A DNA stretch of 13,490 bases from Syntrophales bacterium (GTDB lineage: Bacteria; Desulfobacterota; Syntrophia; Syntrophales; UBA2210): positions 1 through 13,490 of the forward strand of contig JAQUQY010000017.1 of the NCBI GenBank assembly GCA_028715865.1. Reading direction: 5' to 3'. The notes beneath the pieces were generated by a model. It saw only the letters and a list, made by a program, of their open reading frames with translations, did no database searches and had not been told where the DNA came from. Shown in pieces: positions 1 to 7,092 of the stretch. Both the position numbers and the translations under genes were made by a program. Positions within the stretch are counted from its first letter, which is position 1, and the number at the start of each line of letters is the position of its first letter.

Positions 1-504
1 TTTGCAGCCATGGCAGGTTCGCTTTTAGGATGCTACTTCGTTGTCGGCGCCTATAACATAGATATTTTTAACTTGAACCGCACGGGCGTTATAGTAGGCC
101 TGTGTTCGGCCGTCGTCTTCGCCTTCTACACGCTGCGTTGCGAGTACGGATTGAGGCGATACGACCCCTGGACGGTGGCCTTCTATGGACTACTTTTCGC
201 GGCAGTCACCTGGAATATCCTTCAGCCGCCCCTTTCAGCCTTCCTGAGACCGTCGGAATTCTCACAGTGGTGGTGGATCCTCTTTGTTGTTTTTTTCGGC
301 ACCGTGCTGGCCTTCACCTGTTTCAACCAGGCTATTCTTCGAATCGGAGCCGTAAGGACCAGTATTACGGCCACGCTGGAACCGATCACCGCCGGGTTCA
401 TCGCCTGGTTCCTCCTGTCGGAAACCATGACGATATGGCAGGTTATGGGAGCTCTGCTCGTTATAGCCTCGGTGGCCCTGCTGCAGGCAAGCAGGAATTC
501 ATAA
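1..504 (+). CDS. EamA/DMT-family permease, C-terminal part (5' end outside window)
   Basis: This is an inner-membrane permease of the drug/metabolite transporter superfamily, and its substrate cannot be told from sequence. The reading frame is open from base 1 (Phe-Ala-Ala before the first Met at base 10), so the true start lies upstream and the ATG at 10 is probably internal. The visible 167 residues correspond roughly to the end of the first EamA repeat plus the whole second repeat. They contain about five hydrophobic segments separated by short charged turns. The last part has the typical family ending: a segment with Glu-Pro, then a Trp-rich helix, a Ser-Glu-Thr turn and a final Val/Leu/Ala-rich helix. 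It ends in TAA and converges with the TRAP permease gene on the other strand, 167 bp away. The family call is firm; orthology is not. Confidence 0.85.
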   Translation, partial: FAAMAGSLLGCYFVVGAYNIDIFNLNRTGVIVGLCSAVVFAFYTLRCEYGLRRYDPWTVAFYGLLFAAVTWNILQPPLSAFLRPSEFSQWWWILFVVFFGTVLAFTCFNQAILRIGAVRTSITATLEPITAGFIAWFLLSETMTIWQVMGALLVIASVALLQASRNS

Positions 505-551
505 AAAATACTTTTGCGAACTCTCAAATTTTTGCAAGAATCAGCGCGGGA

Positions 552-583
552 CGGCTTTTGCCGGGAAAGATAACAGATTCCCG
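552..583. other. Two overlapping short hairpins between convergent genes, possible weak terminator
   Basis: The 167-bp gap between the converging permease genes holds two overlapping inverted repeats. One is CGGC-TTTT-GCCG at 552-563. The other is CGGGAA (562-567) paired with TTCCCG (578-583) across a 10-nt loop. Because they share bases, only one can form at a time. Neither is followed by a clear T-run on either strand, so intrinsic termination is uncertain. Nothing else recognisable lies in 505-671. Confidence 0.25.
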
Positions 584-671
584 ACGGATTGGCGGCGACG
601 TGACTGAGCCCCCCTTCGGCGCTATTAAACCGGAAAAAAATATCGCAAGGAAAGGGTTAGCCAGTCCTGGC

Positions 672-3266
672 CTAAGACCCATTGGCCGGAGGCGGTTGAA
701 TTTTGTTCCGCCTCCCCCTCTGCAGCAAACCTATGATCACTATCAACGCAAAAGCGGGAATGTAAACAAGATGCTTGGGCGGCTGGTAATCCTCACGGTC
801 CACCCGGATTATCTCCCAATCGAAGTCAAATCCTACCCTTTGAGCCGTGCTGCCGAAGACCACCATGCCCACAAATACCCGTCCATCTTCGCCGGAACGA
901 AGCATGAGGCCGGCTTTTTCCATACGGCTCATGCCGTCGGATCCCTTTTTCCCCAGGGGCAGTAAGATCAGCCGCTCGAAATCACGTCCGTCGAAGGTTT
1001 CACCGGCAACCCACAGCCGCAGGGTTTCATAGGGGGGCAGCTGTTCAGCAACTTCAGCCACATGGGCGGGGCTAAGGCGGGTTATGGGGTGATAGGCCAC
1101 GTCCATCCAGAATCCGGGGCGGAAAAGGCTGAAGGCGACCAACAGCATGGCTAGCGTTTCCCAGAGACGATTTTTTATTAGCCAGTAGCCCTGGGTGGCG
1201 GCGGCAAAAATCAGCATGGCTCCCACGGCTCCCAGGATCGTGAGAATCAGTTCCCATACATTGGGAATATCAATTAACAACAACTGAGTATTGAAAATGA
1301 ACATGAAGGGCAGTATGGCCGTTCGCATATCGTAGAAAAAACCCTGCAAACCCGTCAAGATGGGATCGCTTCTCGATATGGCCGCCGCGGCATAGGCCGC
1401 AAGGCCCACGGGTGGCGTGTCGTCGGCCAGGATGCCGAAGTAGAAAACAAAAAGGTGTACGGCAATCAGGGGAACTATCAGCCCGTGCTGAGCGCCAAGC
1501 TCCACGATCACGTGTGCCATCAGGGTTGAAACGACAATGTAGTTGGCTGTGGTGGGCAGTCCCATACCCAGGATCAGGCTGATAATGGCGGTAAATATGA
1601 GCATGAGCATGAGATTGCCCCTGGATATGAACTCCACCAGGTCGATCATGACCAGACCTATGCCGGTAAGGGTCACAGTTCCCACCACGATACCCGCGGT
1701 GGCGGTGGCAATTCCGATGCTGATCATGTTGCGGGCGCCTGCCTCAAGACCATGCATCAGCTCCCCTAAACCTTGAACGAGGGCGGGAAAAACATTGCCC
1801 GTTTTACGGAAGAGCGCGAGCAGCGGCCGCTGGGTTATAAGAATGAAGATCATGAAAATGGTGGCCCAGAAGGCAGACAGTCCGGGACTGAAACGCTCCA
1901 CCATAAGGCACCAGATCAGCACGAAAACCGGCAGCAGGAAGTGCAGACCCGACAGCAGAATAGGCTTGAGGCGAGGGACCTCCTTCAATCGTTCCAGGGT
2001 AAGCTCTTCGCCGTCGGGGTAACGGGAAGCCACGAATAACAACCCCGCGTAGGCGCCTGCCATGGCAACCGCCAGCACCAGCGTTGCAACCGGCCCGAAG
2101 AAATGGCGGGTCCACCCCACACCATAATAGACCACCAGGGAAAAAACGCATAGGCCAGCGAAGGTACCCGTGAAGGAAAGGGCGCTTCTTGCAAGAGAGG
2201 GTTTGACACTGCGGGGCAGCCCTTTCATATCGGCCTTCACGGCCTCCAGGTGGACGATGTATATCAGGGCAATGTAGGAAATGATGGCCGGAAGCAGGGC
2301 GTGCTTGATCACCTGGAGATAGGGTATGCCCACGTACTCTACCATCAGGAAGGCTGCGGCTCCCATGATAGGAGGAGTAAGCTGCCCGTTGGTGGAAGCG
2401 GCAACTTCGATGGCTCCGGCCTTTGTACCGGGGAACCCTACCCGTTTCATGAGAGGGATGGTGAAGGTTCCCGTGGTTACCACGTTGGCGATGGAGGAAC
2501 CTGAGATAATGCCGCTGAAGCCCGAAGCAACAACGGCGGCCTTGGCAGGCCCGCCACGCATGTGTCCCAGCAACGAGAAGGCGACCTTGATGAAAAAGGC
2601 GCCCGCACCGGCCCTTTCCAGCATTGCGCCGAAGAGGACAAAAAGGAACACGAAACTGGATGAAACACCTATTGCCACACCGAAGACGCCTTCCGTCGTC
2701 AGCCACTGGTGCGACATGGCCCTTGCAAGGCTGGCGCCGCGATGGGAAATAAGGTCAGGCATATAGGGCCCGCCAAAGGTGTACCCGAGGAAAACCATGG
2801 CAATAATCATCAGGGGAAGGCCCAGTGAACGCCTTGTGGCCTCAAGCAGAAGAACTATTCCTGCAACGGCCACCACCATATCCTGCAGTATGGGAGCGCC
2901 GGCCCTGGTAGCCAGTCCGTCGTAAAAAAAATACAGGTAACTGGCGCTTATGGCCCCTGCTACCGCGAAAAACCAGTCCTGTAATGGAATGGCGCTGCGA
3001 TGGGAACCCTTGGAAGCTGGATAAACTGTGAATGCGACAAAGAGAGCGAAGGCCAGGTGAATGGAACGGGCCTCCGTGGTGTTGAATACACCGAATTTCA
3101 AAATAAAGGGCAATGACGAGGCATACCAGAGCTGGAAAAGAGACCAGCTGATGGCGACGGCGAAGATAATTTTCCCCTGAAGTCCCCGACCCCTCCGGCG
3201 CCCGGTTTCAGATTCGGTGATGCGCTTCAGTTCTTTGGGATCCGGGGGCTGCTTTCCTGGCGACAT
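672..3266 (-). CDS. TRAP transporter fused permease (DctQ-DctM fusion, 4TM/12TM) with DUF3394-like PDZ-like tail
   Basis: This is the inner-membrane subunit of a TAXI-type TRAP transporter, which takes up small, usually carboxylate-like solutes using an ion gradient and a periplasmic binding protein. It has 864 residues. Residues 1-30 are charged and cytoplasmic. The DctQ-like part with about four membrane segments covers roughly 32-160. The DctM-like part covers roughly 190-700 and carries the family hallmarks: a Gly/Ser-rich stretch with SGSSIANVVTTG at 255-266, LTPPIMGAA near 297-304, LGMGLPTTANY at 566-576, and ILADDTPPVGLAAYAA at 612-627. A soluble tail at 720-832 includes a PDZ-like Gly-Ser-x-Ala pattern near 800-822 and is closed by a last hydrophobic segment at 833-849. 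The ATG is preceded by AGAGGA at a 5-nt gap. The gene follows the TAXI binding-protein gene after 127 bp that hold a strong stem-loop, so the two are probably one operon. The substrate is unknown. Confidence 0.93.
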   Translation of the reverse strand: MSPGKQPPDPKELKRITESETGRRRGRGLQGKIIFAVAISWSLFQLWYASSLPFILKFGVFNTTEARSIHLAFALFVAFTVYPASKGSHRSAIPLQDWFFAVAGAISASYLYFFYDGLATRAGAPILQDMVVAVAGIVLLLEATRRSLGLPLMIIAMVFLGYTFGGPYMPDLISHRGASLARAMSHQWLTTEGVFGVAIGVSSSFVFLFVLFGAMLERAGAGAFFIKVAFSLLGHMRGGPAKAAVVASGFSGIISGSSIANVVTTGTFTIPLMKRVGFPGTKAGAIEVAASTNGQLTPPIMGAAAFLMVEYVGIPYLQVIKHALLPAIISYIALIYIVHLEAVKADMKGLPRSVKPSLARSALSFTGTFAGLCVFSLVVYYGVGWTRHFFGPVATLVLAVAMAGAYAGLLFVASRYPDGEELTLERLKEVPRLKPILLSGLHFLLPVFVLIWCLMVERFSPGLSAFWATIFMIFILITQRPLLALFRKTGNVFPALVQGLGELMHGLEAGARNMISIGIATATAGIVVGTVTLTGIGLVMIDLVEFISRGNLMLMLIFTAIISLILGMGLPTTANYIVVSTLMAHVIVELGAQHGLIVPLIAVHLFVFYFGILADDTPPVGLAAYAAAAISRSDPILTGLQGFFYDMRTAILPFMFIFNTQLLLIDIPNVWELILTILGAVGAMLIFAAATQGYWLIKNRLWETLAMLLVAFSLFRPGFWMDVAYHPITRLSPAHVAEVAEQLPPYETLRLWVAGETFDGRDFERLILLPLGKKGSDGMSRMEKAGLMLRSGEDGRVFVGMVVFGSTAQRVGFDFDWEIIRVDREDYQPPKHLVYIPAFALIVIIGLLQRGRRNKIQPPPANGS

Positions 3267-3350
3267 GGCGGTTCCTCTGAGGAAATGTCAATTTGTTCAT
3301 TGTACTGCAAACCACCCCCCCGTTGTACACTGAAGCGGACATTCCTTAAG

Positions 3351-3386
3351 CGGCAGGGGGAGGGATGAGAATCCCTCCCCCTGCCG
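3351..3386 (-). repeat. Perfect 16-bp stem-loop between TAXI binding-protein and permease genes
   Basis: CGGCAGGGGGAGGGAT (3351-3366) pairs perfectly with 3371-3386 around the 4-nt loop GAGA. The stem begins 7 bp after the stop codon of the binding-protein gene. No T-run follows it in the direction of transcription (CTTAAGG instead), so it does not look like a classical rho-independent terminator. In transporter operons such intercistronic stems often protect the upstream mRNA and lower permease expression relative to the binding protein. That role is inferred here. Confidence 0.75.
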
Positions 3387-3393
3387 TCAGTCA

Positions 3394-4398
3394 TCATTTA
3401 ATCAGCCCAACTTCCTTGAAGTACTTTTCAGCACCCGCGTGAAGGGGAATAGCGATGGCATCGGATGCCATGTTTTCTTTCTCCAGGTGTTCCAGAGCGG
3501 GATGCAGGCGCTTGAAACTGTCCAGGCCCTCGAAGACTGCCTTTACCATCTGGTACGCCACGTCTTCAGGCACATCGGTGGACGCCACCAGCAGGGCTCC
3601 AACGCCGAATGTCTTCACATCGTCCGGATTACCACGGTACATGCCGCCCGGAATCGTGGCGGTTCTGTAGTAGGGAAGCTCGTCGATCATCTTTTCAACA
3701 ACAGGACCTGACACTTCCACGATGACACTGTCGGCGCTCGTGGTGGCTTCCTGAATAGAGCCGTTGGGATGTCCCACAAAGTAAACCATGGCGTCGATCT
3801 GGTTATTTATCAGGGCAAGAGACTGTTCAGCGGCCTTGAGGTCAAAGGTGGCGCCGAAGGCGGAGTGATCCCAGCCCATGTACTCAAGCAGGAGATCCAT
3901 AGAGGCTCTCTGGCCTGACCCGGGGTCGCCTATACTGACGCGCTTGCCCCTTAAATCTTCAAAGGTGGTTACCTTGGCATCCCTGCGCGCTATCACAGTG
4001 AATGCCTCAGGGTGAATTGAAAATAGCGCCCGCAGATTAGTGTTGGGGCCCGCGTCTGAAAAGCGGCTTGTGCCCTTGTATGCGTGGTATTGCCAGTCGG
4101 ACTGAACGATTCCCACGTCAAGATCCCCGGCGCTAATCGTATTCAGGTTATAAATCGAGCCGCCCGTTGATTCCACGGTGCATCTCATTCCGTGTTCCGC
4201 ACGGTTGGCGTTGACCAGGCGGCAAATCGCGCCCCCCACAGGATAGTAAACACCGGTGACTCCCCCTGTACCGAGGGTAACAAACCTCTGTTCAGTCTGC
4301 TGCTGTGCCGAAACATCGGCGGGAATGGCCAGGGTGAGTATAAGTGCCAAAGCTGCCGCAATAAAAAAAATCGTCTTAAGGTGTTTGCCTAACGTCAT
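3394..4398 (-). CDS. TAXI-family TRAP transporter solute-binding protein
   Basis: This is the periplasmic receptor that captures the solute and delivers it to the fused permease encoded next. It has 334 residues. The signal peptide covers about residues 1-31: Lys near the N terminus, a hydrophobic core at 10-25, and likely cleavage after Val-Ser-Ala at 29-31. The mature protein opens with the TAXI signature GTGGVTGVYYPVGGA (43-57). It is followed by the conserved STGGS-x2-NL segment (77-84) and a Gly-Ile-Val-Gln-Ser-Asp motif near 96-101. Residues C59 and C73 are the only cysteines, so a disulfide is possible in the periplasm. The length is usual for the family. A very strong ribosome-binding site (AAGGAGG, 5 nt from the ATG) and a candidate sigma70 promoter lie upstream, consistent with first-gene position and high expression. 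The ligand cannot be deduced. Confidence 0.95.
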   Translation of the reverse strand: MTLGKHLKTIFFIAAALALILTLAIPADVSAQQQTEQRFVTLGTGGVTGVYYPVGGAICRLVNANRAEHGMRCTVESTGGSIYNLNTISAGDLDVGIVQSDWQYHAYKGTSRFSDAGPNTNLRALFSIHPEAFTVIARRDAKVTTFEDLRGKRVSIGDPGSGQRASMDLLLEYMGWDHSAFGATFDLKAAEQSLALINNQIDAMVYFVGHPNGSIQEATTSADSVIVEVSGPVVEKMIDELPYYRTATIPGGMYRGNPDDVKTFGVGALLVASTDVPEDVAYQMVKAVFEGLDSFKRLHPALEHLEKENMASDAIAIPLHAGAEKYFKEVGLIK

Positions 4399-4466
4399 AA
4401 TATCCTCCTTTGTTTTATGTATATGACCTTAGCCGGACTTTTTAGTTTATTCGAACTGCGAGCATA

Positions 4467-4503
4467 ATTATTGGCTTTTAATTAAGTTATTGCAAAAAGT
4501 CAA
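4467..4503 (-). promoter_or_regulatory. Candidate sigma70 promoter for the TAXI-TRAP operon
   Basis: On the minus strand, TTGCAA (4495-4490) is followed after 17 bp by AATAAT (4472-4467), which matches the -10 consensus at five of six positions. A second possible -35, TTGACT (4503-4498), sits just upstream but has only a poor -10 (TTAAAA/TAAAAG) at normal spacing. The region is clearly AT-rich compared with the flanking genes. It would give a leader of about 60 nt before the ATG at 4398. Confidence 0.45.
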
Positions 4504-4543
4504 CAAGGCGGCTTCAGCACTCTACTTTATACACAATCCCCTT

Positions 4544-6034
4544 TCATAAGGGAGGCGATCTGTTATCGCCGCTGCGCCTGTCATATTCTTTTTTTCTTCC
4601 ATAAATGAGCTTAAAGGTTCTGATAAGAAGGGAAAGGGCGAACCAGCCACAGATAATTCCGATGGGTATGCTCAATATGGGGGGCCAGAGAAACCCCGCC
4701 AAAGCAATTATCAGGAGCAATATACCCGAAATCCCTGTGATATTGGCCTCGGCCTGCCCCAGTATCCGGTGTTCTGAAAAAACCGATCCCAGGTTGTAAC
4801 CGAACCGGATCGTGCCGGCGCTGGTACGGGCAATGCCGCGGGGCGGCACTTTCGCGTGGCTCCCAAAGGCTCCTTGCTTTCTCCGTAACGACTCAACCCT
4901 TTTCGGTTTTCTGAGAACCACTTCCCTGCTGTTTTCCAGGTCTCTCAGAAACATCTCTTCCATGGATTGGGCAAACCCGGCGTCCTCCACGGCGACATCA
5001 AGCTCGTAGTTGCCCATCCAGCTTGCGATGTTCAGGTTTGTGGAACCCACGCGAGCCCACATGCCATCAGCCACGGCCGTCTTAGCGTGCATCATGGATC
5101 CGTTCCATTCGAAAACCCTTACGCCTGACTCCAGCAGGGGCTGATATCCGGTCATGGAAATGGCTCTCAAAATGGGGATGTCCGTGGAACCTGGAACTAG
5201 GAGCCTTACATCCACTCCGTCCAGCGCGGCCGAACGAAGCGCCTGTATGTAGGAACTTCCGCCCATGAAATAGGCGTCACTAAGCCAAAGGGTGCGCCTT
5301 GCCAGGGCAGCCACCAATGTATCCAGGCGATAGATGTTCGCGGTGTTCGGCACGGTTGCGATTACTCTCAGGGCAACATCACCCTCTGATTCCATGTTGT
5401 CCCGGGCAACTGGCTCATCGGAAGATGACTGTATTCCAGCGTCAGCCCAAACCTCGTAAAACGCCTTTTCAATGTCGTAGACAGCCGGCCCCCGGACTTC
5501 TACCCCCGTGTCCCTCCATGGCTTTATGGAACGCTCCGGATAACCGCTCCACATCTGACCAACGCAGAGACCCGTCACAAAGGCAACTTTACCATCGACA
5601 ACTATCGACTTCCGGTGGTTCCTGGAAAGCCAGCCTATTGGACTGTCAAGACGAGGCGGGTTAAAGCATCTCACATCAACGCCGGCACGTCGCAGCCTCT
5701 GCCAGAATCGCCCTGAAGCCTTAAAGAGACATCCCAGCCAGTCGTAAACAAGACGGACCCTGACACCCTGGCGCGCTTTCCTGATCAATATTTCAGCGAA
5801 TTCCAAGCCGACCCGGTCTTCGTGAATGAAGTACATTTCGAAATTGATTGTCTCTGTGGCCGACTCAAGGCACTCCATCCAGGCAGGGTAGTTCTCGTCG
5901 GCGTCAATCAGAAGGCGTATGCGGTTGCCCGGCTTGAGGGGAGCTCCGGCAGCCCTGGAAAAAACCTGTTCCGCCAGGGCACGGCCTGGAATAAGTGTGG
6001 ATGGCCGCAAATCTGACCGTGAGTGGATGCTCAT
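4544..6034 (-). CDS. Phospholipase D superfamily protein, cardiolipin synthase (ClsB)-like, with C-terminal membrane anchor
   Basis: This probably makes cardiolipin, or transfers another phosphatidyl group, at the inner membrane. Both HxK(x)4D catalytic motifs of the PLD superfamily are intact: H140-x-K142-x4-D147 and H316-x-K318-x4-D323 (numbering from the ATG at 6034). Around them are typical Cls features: TrpArgAspThr and GPAVYDIEKAF after motif 1, and GSTNLN followed by Asn-Tyr-Glu-Leu after motif 2. There is no N-terminal membrane segment. Instead, two hydrophobic segments lie near the C terminus at about 434-450 and 452-472, followed by a basic tail. The frame is open further upstream to a TTG at 6091, but I chose the ATG at 6034 (496 residues) because the extra 19 residues look nonconserved. 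A GTG at 6040 is also possible, and the ribosome-binding site is weak in each case. The gene has its own promoter about 90 bp upstream. Another PLD-type phosphatidyltransferase is the main alternative. Confidence 0.85.
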   Translation of the reverse strand: MSIHSRSDLRPSTLIPGRALAEQVFSRAAGAPLKPGNRIRLLIDADENYPAWMECLESATETINFEMYFIHEDRVGLEFAEILIRKARQGVRVRLVYDWLGCLFKASGRFWQRLRRAGVDVRCFNPPRLDSPIGWLSRNHRKSIVVDGKVAFVTGLCVGQMWSGYPERSIKPWRDTGVEVRGPAVYDIEKAFYEVWADAGIQSSSDEPVARDNMESEGDVALRVIATVPNTANIYRLDTLVAALARRTLWLSDAYFMGGSSYIQALRSAALDGVDVRLLVPGSTDIPILRAISMTGYQPLLESGVRVFEWNGSMMHAKTAVADGMWARVGSTNLNIASWMGNYELDVAVEDAGFAQSMEEMFLRDLENSREVVLRKPKRVESLRRKQGAFGSHAKVPPRGIARTSAGTIRFGYNLGSVFSEHRILGQAEANITGISGILLLIIALAGFLWPPILSIPIGIICGWFALSLLIRTFKLIYGRKKEYDRRSGDNRSPPL

Positions 6035-6129
6035 ATTCACCGCTTTTCTTTTTTCTCTTCCCACCGGATACAAACAAGTAAAGGACAGCAAAACTCGAAA
6101 GGATGTTCATTAAACTTTTACGAAGCCAG

Positions 6130-6159
6130 AGTGTACGGGCGGGCGGTCTTTCCTGTCAA
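6130..6159 (-). promoter_or_regulatory. Sigma70-like promoter of the PLD/cardiolipin synthase-like gene
   Basis: On the minus strand, a perfect -35 TTGACA (6159-6154) is followed by an 18-bp spacer and the -10 TACACT (6135-6130), with the key T1, A2 and T6 positions conserved. Transcription would begin near 6123, giving a leader of about 90 nt before the ATG at 6034. Confidence 0.55.
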
Positions 6160-6182
6160 TGTAAAGATATTCACCCGTTAAT

Positions 6183-6199
6183 ACATTTACTGTAAATGT
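6183..6199. promoter_or_regulatory. 17-bp perfect palindrome upstream of the PLD gene promoter, possible operator
   Basis: ACATTTACTGTAAATGT consists of two 8-bp half-sites around a single central base. That suits a dimeric regulator better than an RNA hairpin, because a 1-nt loop cannot fold. It lies 23 bp upstream of the -35 box and 41 bp downstream of the DUF151 gene stop. A partial half-site (ATGTAAA) recurs at about 6159-6165, next to the -35. The regulator is unknown. Confidence 0.4.
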
Positions 6200-6240
6200 T
6201 TAGAGATACCGCTTCGTGATCCAGCCTACCAGTATTGATG

Positions 6241-6942
6241 CTACAATGTCGTTTCCGGAACGAATTGATGAGGTGATATAGGGGGCTCTGGATATTCCGG
6301 ACTTTCCCGCCAGGGGTCGGCCGGATCGCCCTTATATTCATCATATTCATCTATTCTCCTGCCCGCTTTTTCCATTACAGAGGGCGCCACGTATATGGAG
6401 GCGCCTGCCTTGATGGCCAGGGCTATAGCGTCGCTGGGCCGCGCGTCTATGCCTGTCTCTGACCCGTCTGTCAAGCCTATTCTTATGATGGCCCTGAAAG
6501 TTCCCTCTTCGAGAGAGACAACCGCCACGTCTATGATCTGGCCTCCCAGGGTGCCCACCATGTTGAGGAGAAGCTCATGGGTCATGGGCCTCGGCGTCGG
6601 CACGGAATGCATGAACCGGTTGATGGCCAACGCCTCAAAATGGCCGATTGTAATGGGAAGGTAGCGGTCCTTGCCGTCAGTTACGAGGAAAAGGACGGCC
6701 GCTCCGGTTTCAGGAAGCATGACAAGGTTCCCCACAGAGACTGGAAACAAACTTTCCTTTTCAGTGATGCTCCCGGCGGGATAGGTTTTCAGGGACAGCG
6801 GGTGGTATCCCTTGATAGCGTCACAATCATTGGCGTACAGCACGTAGAGGGCAGCCGGCAATAGAACCAGCACTGCCAGAAAGGCCAATGCCGCTGTGAC
6901 AATTCTTCGAAAATACCTGAAAGGGCGGTGATGAGTTATCAT
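6241..6942 (-). CDS. Bifunctional nuclease (BFN/DUF151) domain protein with N-terminal membrane anchor
   Basis: DUF151/BFN domains have been described as nucleases in a few organisms. The role of this protein is unknown. It has 233 residues from the ATG at 6942. Residues 1-13 are basic (HHRPFRYFRR), residues 14-36 form one membrane segment, and the BFN domain covers about 55-195. Visible domain hallmarks are LPITIGHFEALAI and the strongly conserved RPSDAIALAIKAG. The tail is acidic and proline-rich. By the positive-inside rule the domain would face the periplasm, which is unusual for a nuclease. The frame is open to a TTG at 7020, but that TTG belongs to a TTGACA -35 box. The ATG at 6942 has AAGGA ten bases upstream (and TAGGG closer), so it is preferred. 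The gene lies 150 bp after the Trm112-like gene and seems to be transcribed separately. Confidence 0.85.
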   Translation of the reverse strand: MITHHRPFRYFRRIVTAALAFLAVLVLLPAALYVLYANDCDAIKGYHPLSLKTYPAGSITEKESLFPVSVGNLVMLPETGAAVLFLVTDGKDRYLPITIGHFEALAINRFMHSVPTPRPMTHELLLNMVGTLGGQIIDVAVVSLEEGTFRAIIRIGLTDGSETGIDARPSDAIALAIKAGASIYVAPSVMEKAGRRIDEYDEYKGDPADPWRESPEYPEPPISPHQFVPETTL

Positions 6943-6991
6943 GATTACCCTATCCTTGCAGACAAAACTCAGCAGTCGAATTCCTCTGCAC

Positions 6992-7020
6992 AGGGTAAAC
7001 CGCGGCCCAAAAATTGTCAA
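6992..7020 (-). promoter_or_regulatory. Sigma70-like promoter of the DUF151 gene
   Basis: TTGACA (7020-7015 on the minus strand) is a perfect -35. After exactly 17 bp comes TACCCT (6997-6992), which keeps the T1, A2 and T6 positions of the -10 box. Transcription would start near 6985, about 43 nt before the ATG at 6942. This position argues against the upstream TTG at 7020 being a start codon. Confidence 0.5.
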
Positions 7021-7022
7021 AT

Positions 7023-7040
7023 GGAGAATCTCCGGAGATT
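7023..7040. promoter_or_regulatory. Overlapping palindromes next to the DUF151 promoter, possible operator
   Basis: AATCTCCGGAGATT (7027-7040) is a perfect 14-bp palindrome. It overlaps a second perfect one, GGAGAATCTCC (7023-7033). They lie 2 bp upstream of the -35 hexamer, a usual place for a regulator site. With no or minimal loop they cannot form a good RNA hairpin, so a DNA-binding site is the more likely role. The regulator is unknown. Confidence 0.3.
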
Positions 7041-7092
7041 GCGATCACGGGTAACAGTGCTGCCTCTTTCACGGAACCTTGCCGATAACCTG

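Noticed and set aside
102..965. 287-codon open frame on the plus strand crossing the DMT gene end, the gap and the TRAP permease 3' end
   Set aside because: It runs out of frame through the DMT gene and antisense to the well-supported permease. Its protein has no recognisable domain and has low-complexity composition typical of shadow frames.
1804..2706. 300-codon minus-strand frame inside the TRAP permease gene
   Set aside because: It overlaps the conserved DctM region in another frame, and its product is rich in Arg, Cys and Gly with no motif. The permease frame carries all family hallmarks without a break.
3286..3291. TTGACA hexamer 20 bp before the TRAP permease ATG
   Set aside because: There is no room for a -10 box and leader before the start codon, so it is unlikely to be a promoter.
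3300..3329. Two TTGTAC copies flanking a run of seven C's upstream of the TRAP permease
   Set aside because: The hexamers are short and the apparent pairing has a 19-nt loop. This is more likely chance than an operator or structure.
4530..4556. CCCTT-TCAT-AAGGG hairpin at the PLD stop codon
   Set aside because: The stem has only 5 bp, overlaps the stop codon, and has no T-run, so it is not a convincing terminator.
6035..6091. TTG-initiated 19-residue extension of the PLD protein
   Set aside because: It has no ribosome-binding site and no conserved content. The ATG at 6034 gives a normal start, although the GTG at 6040 remains possible.
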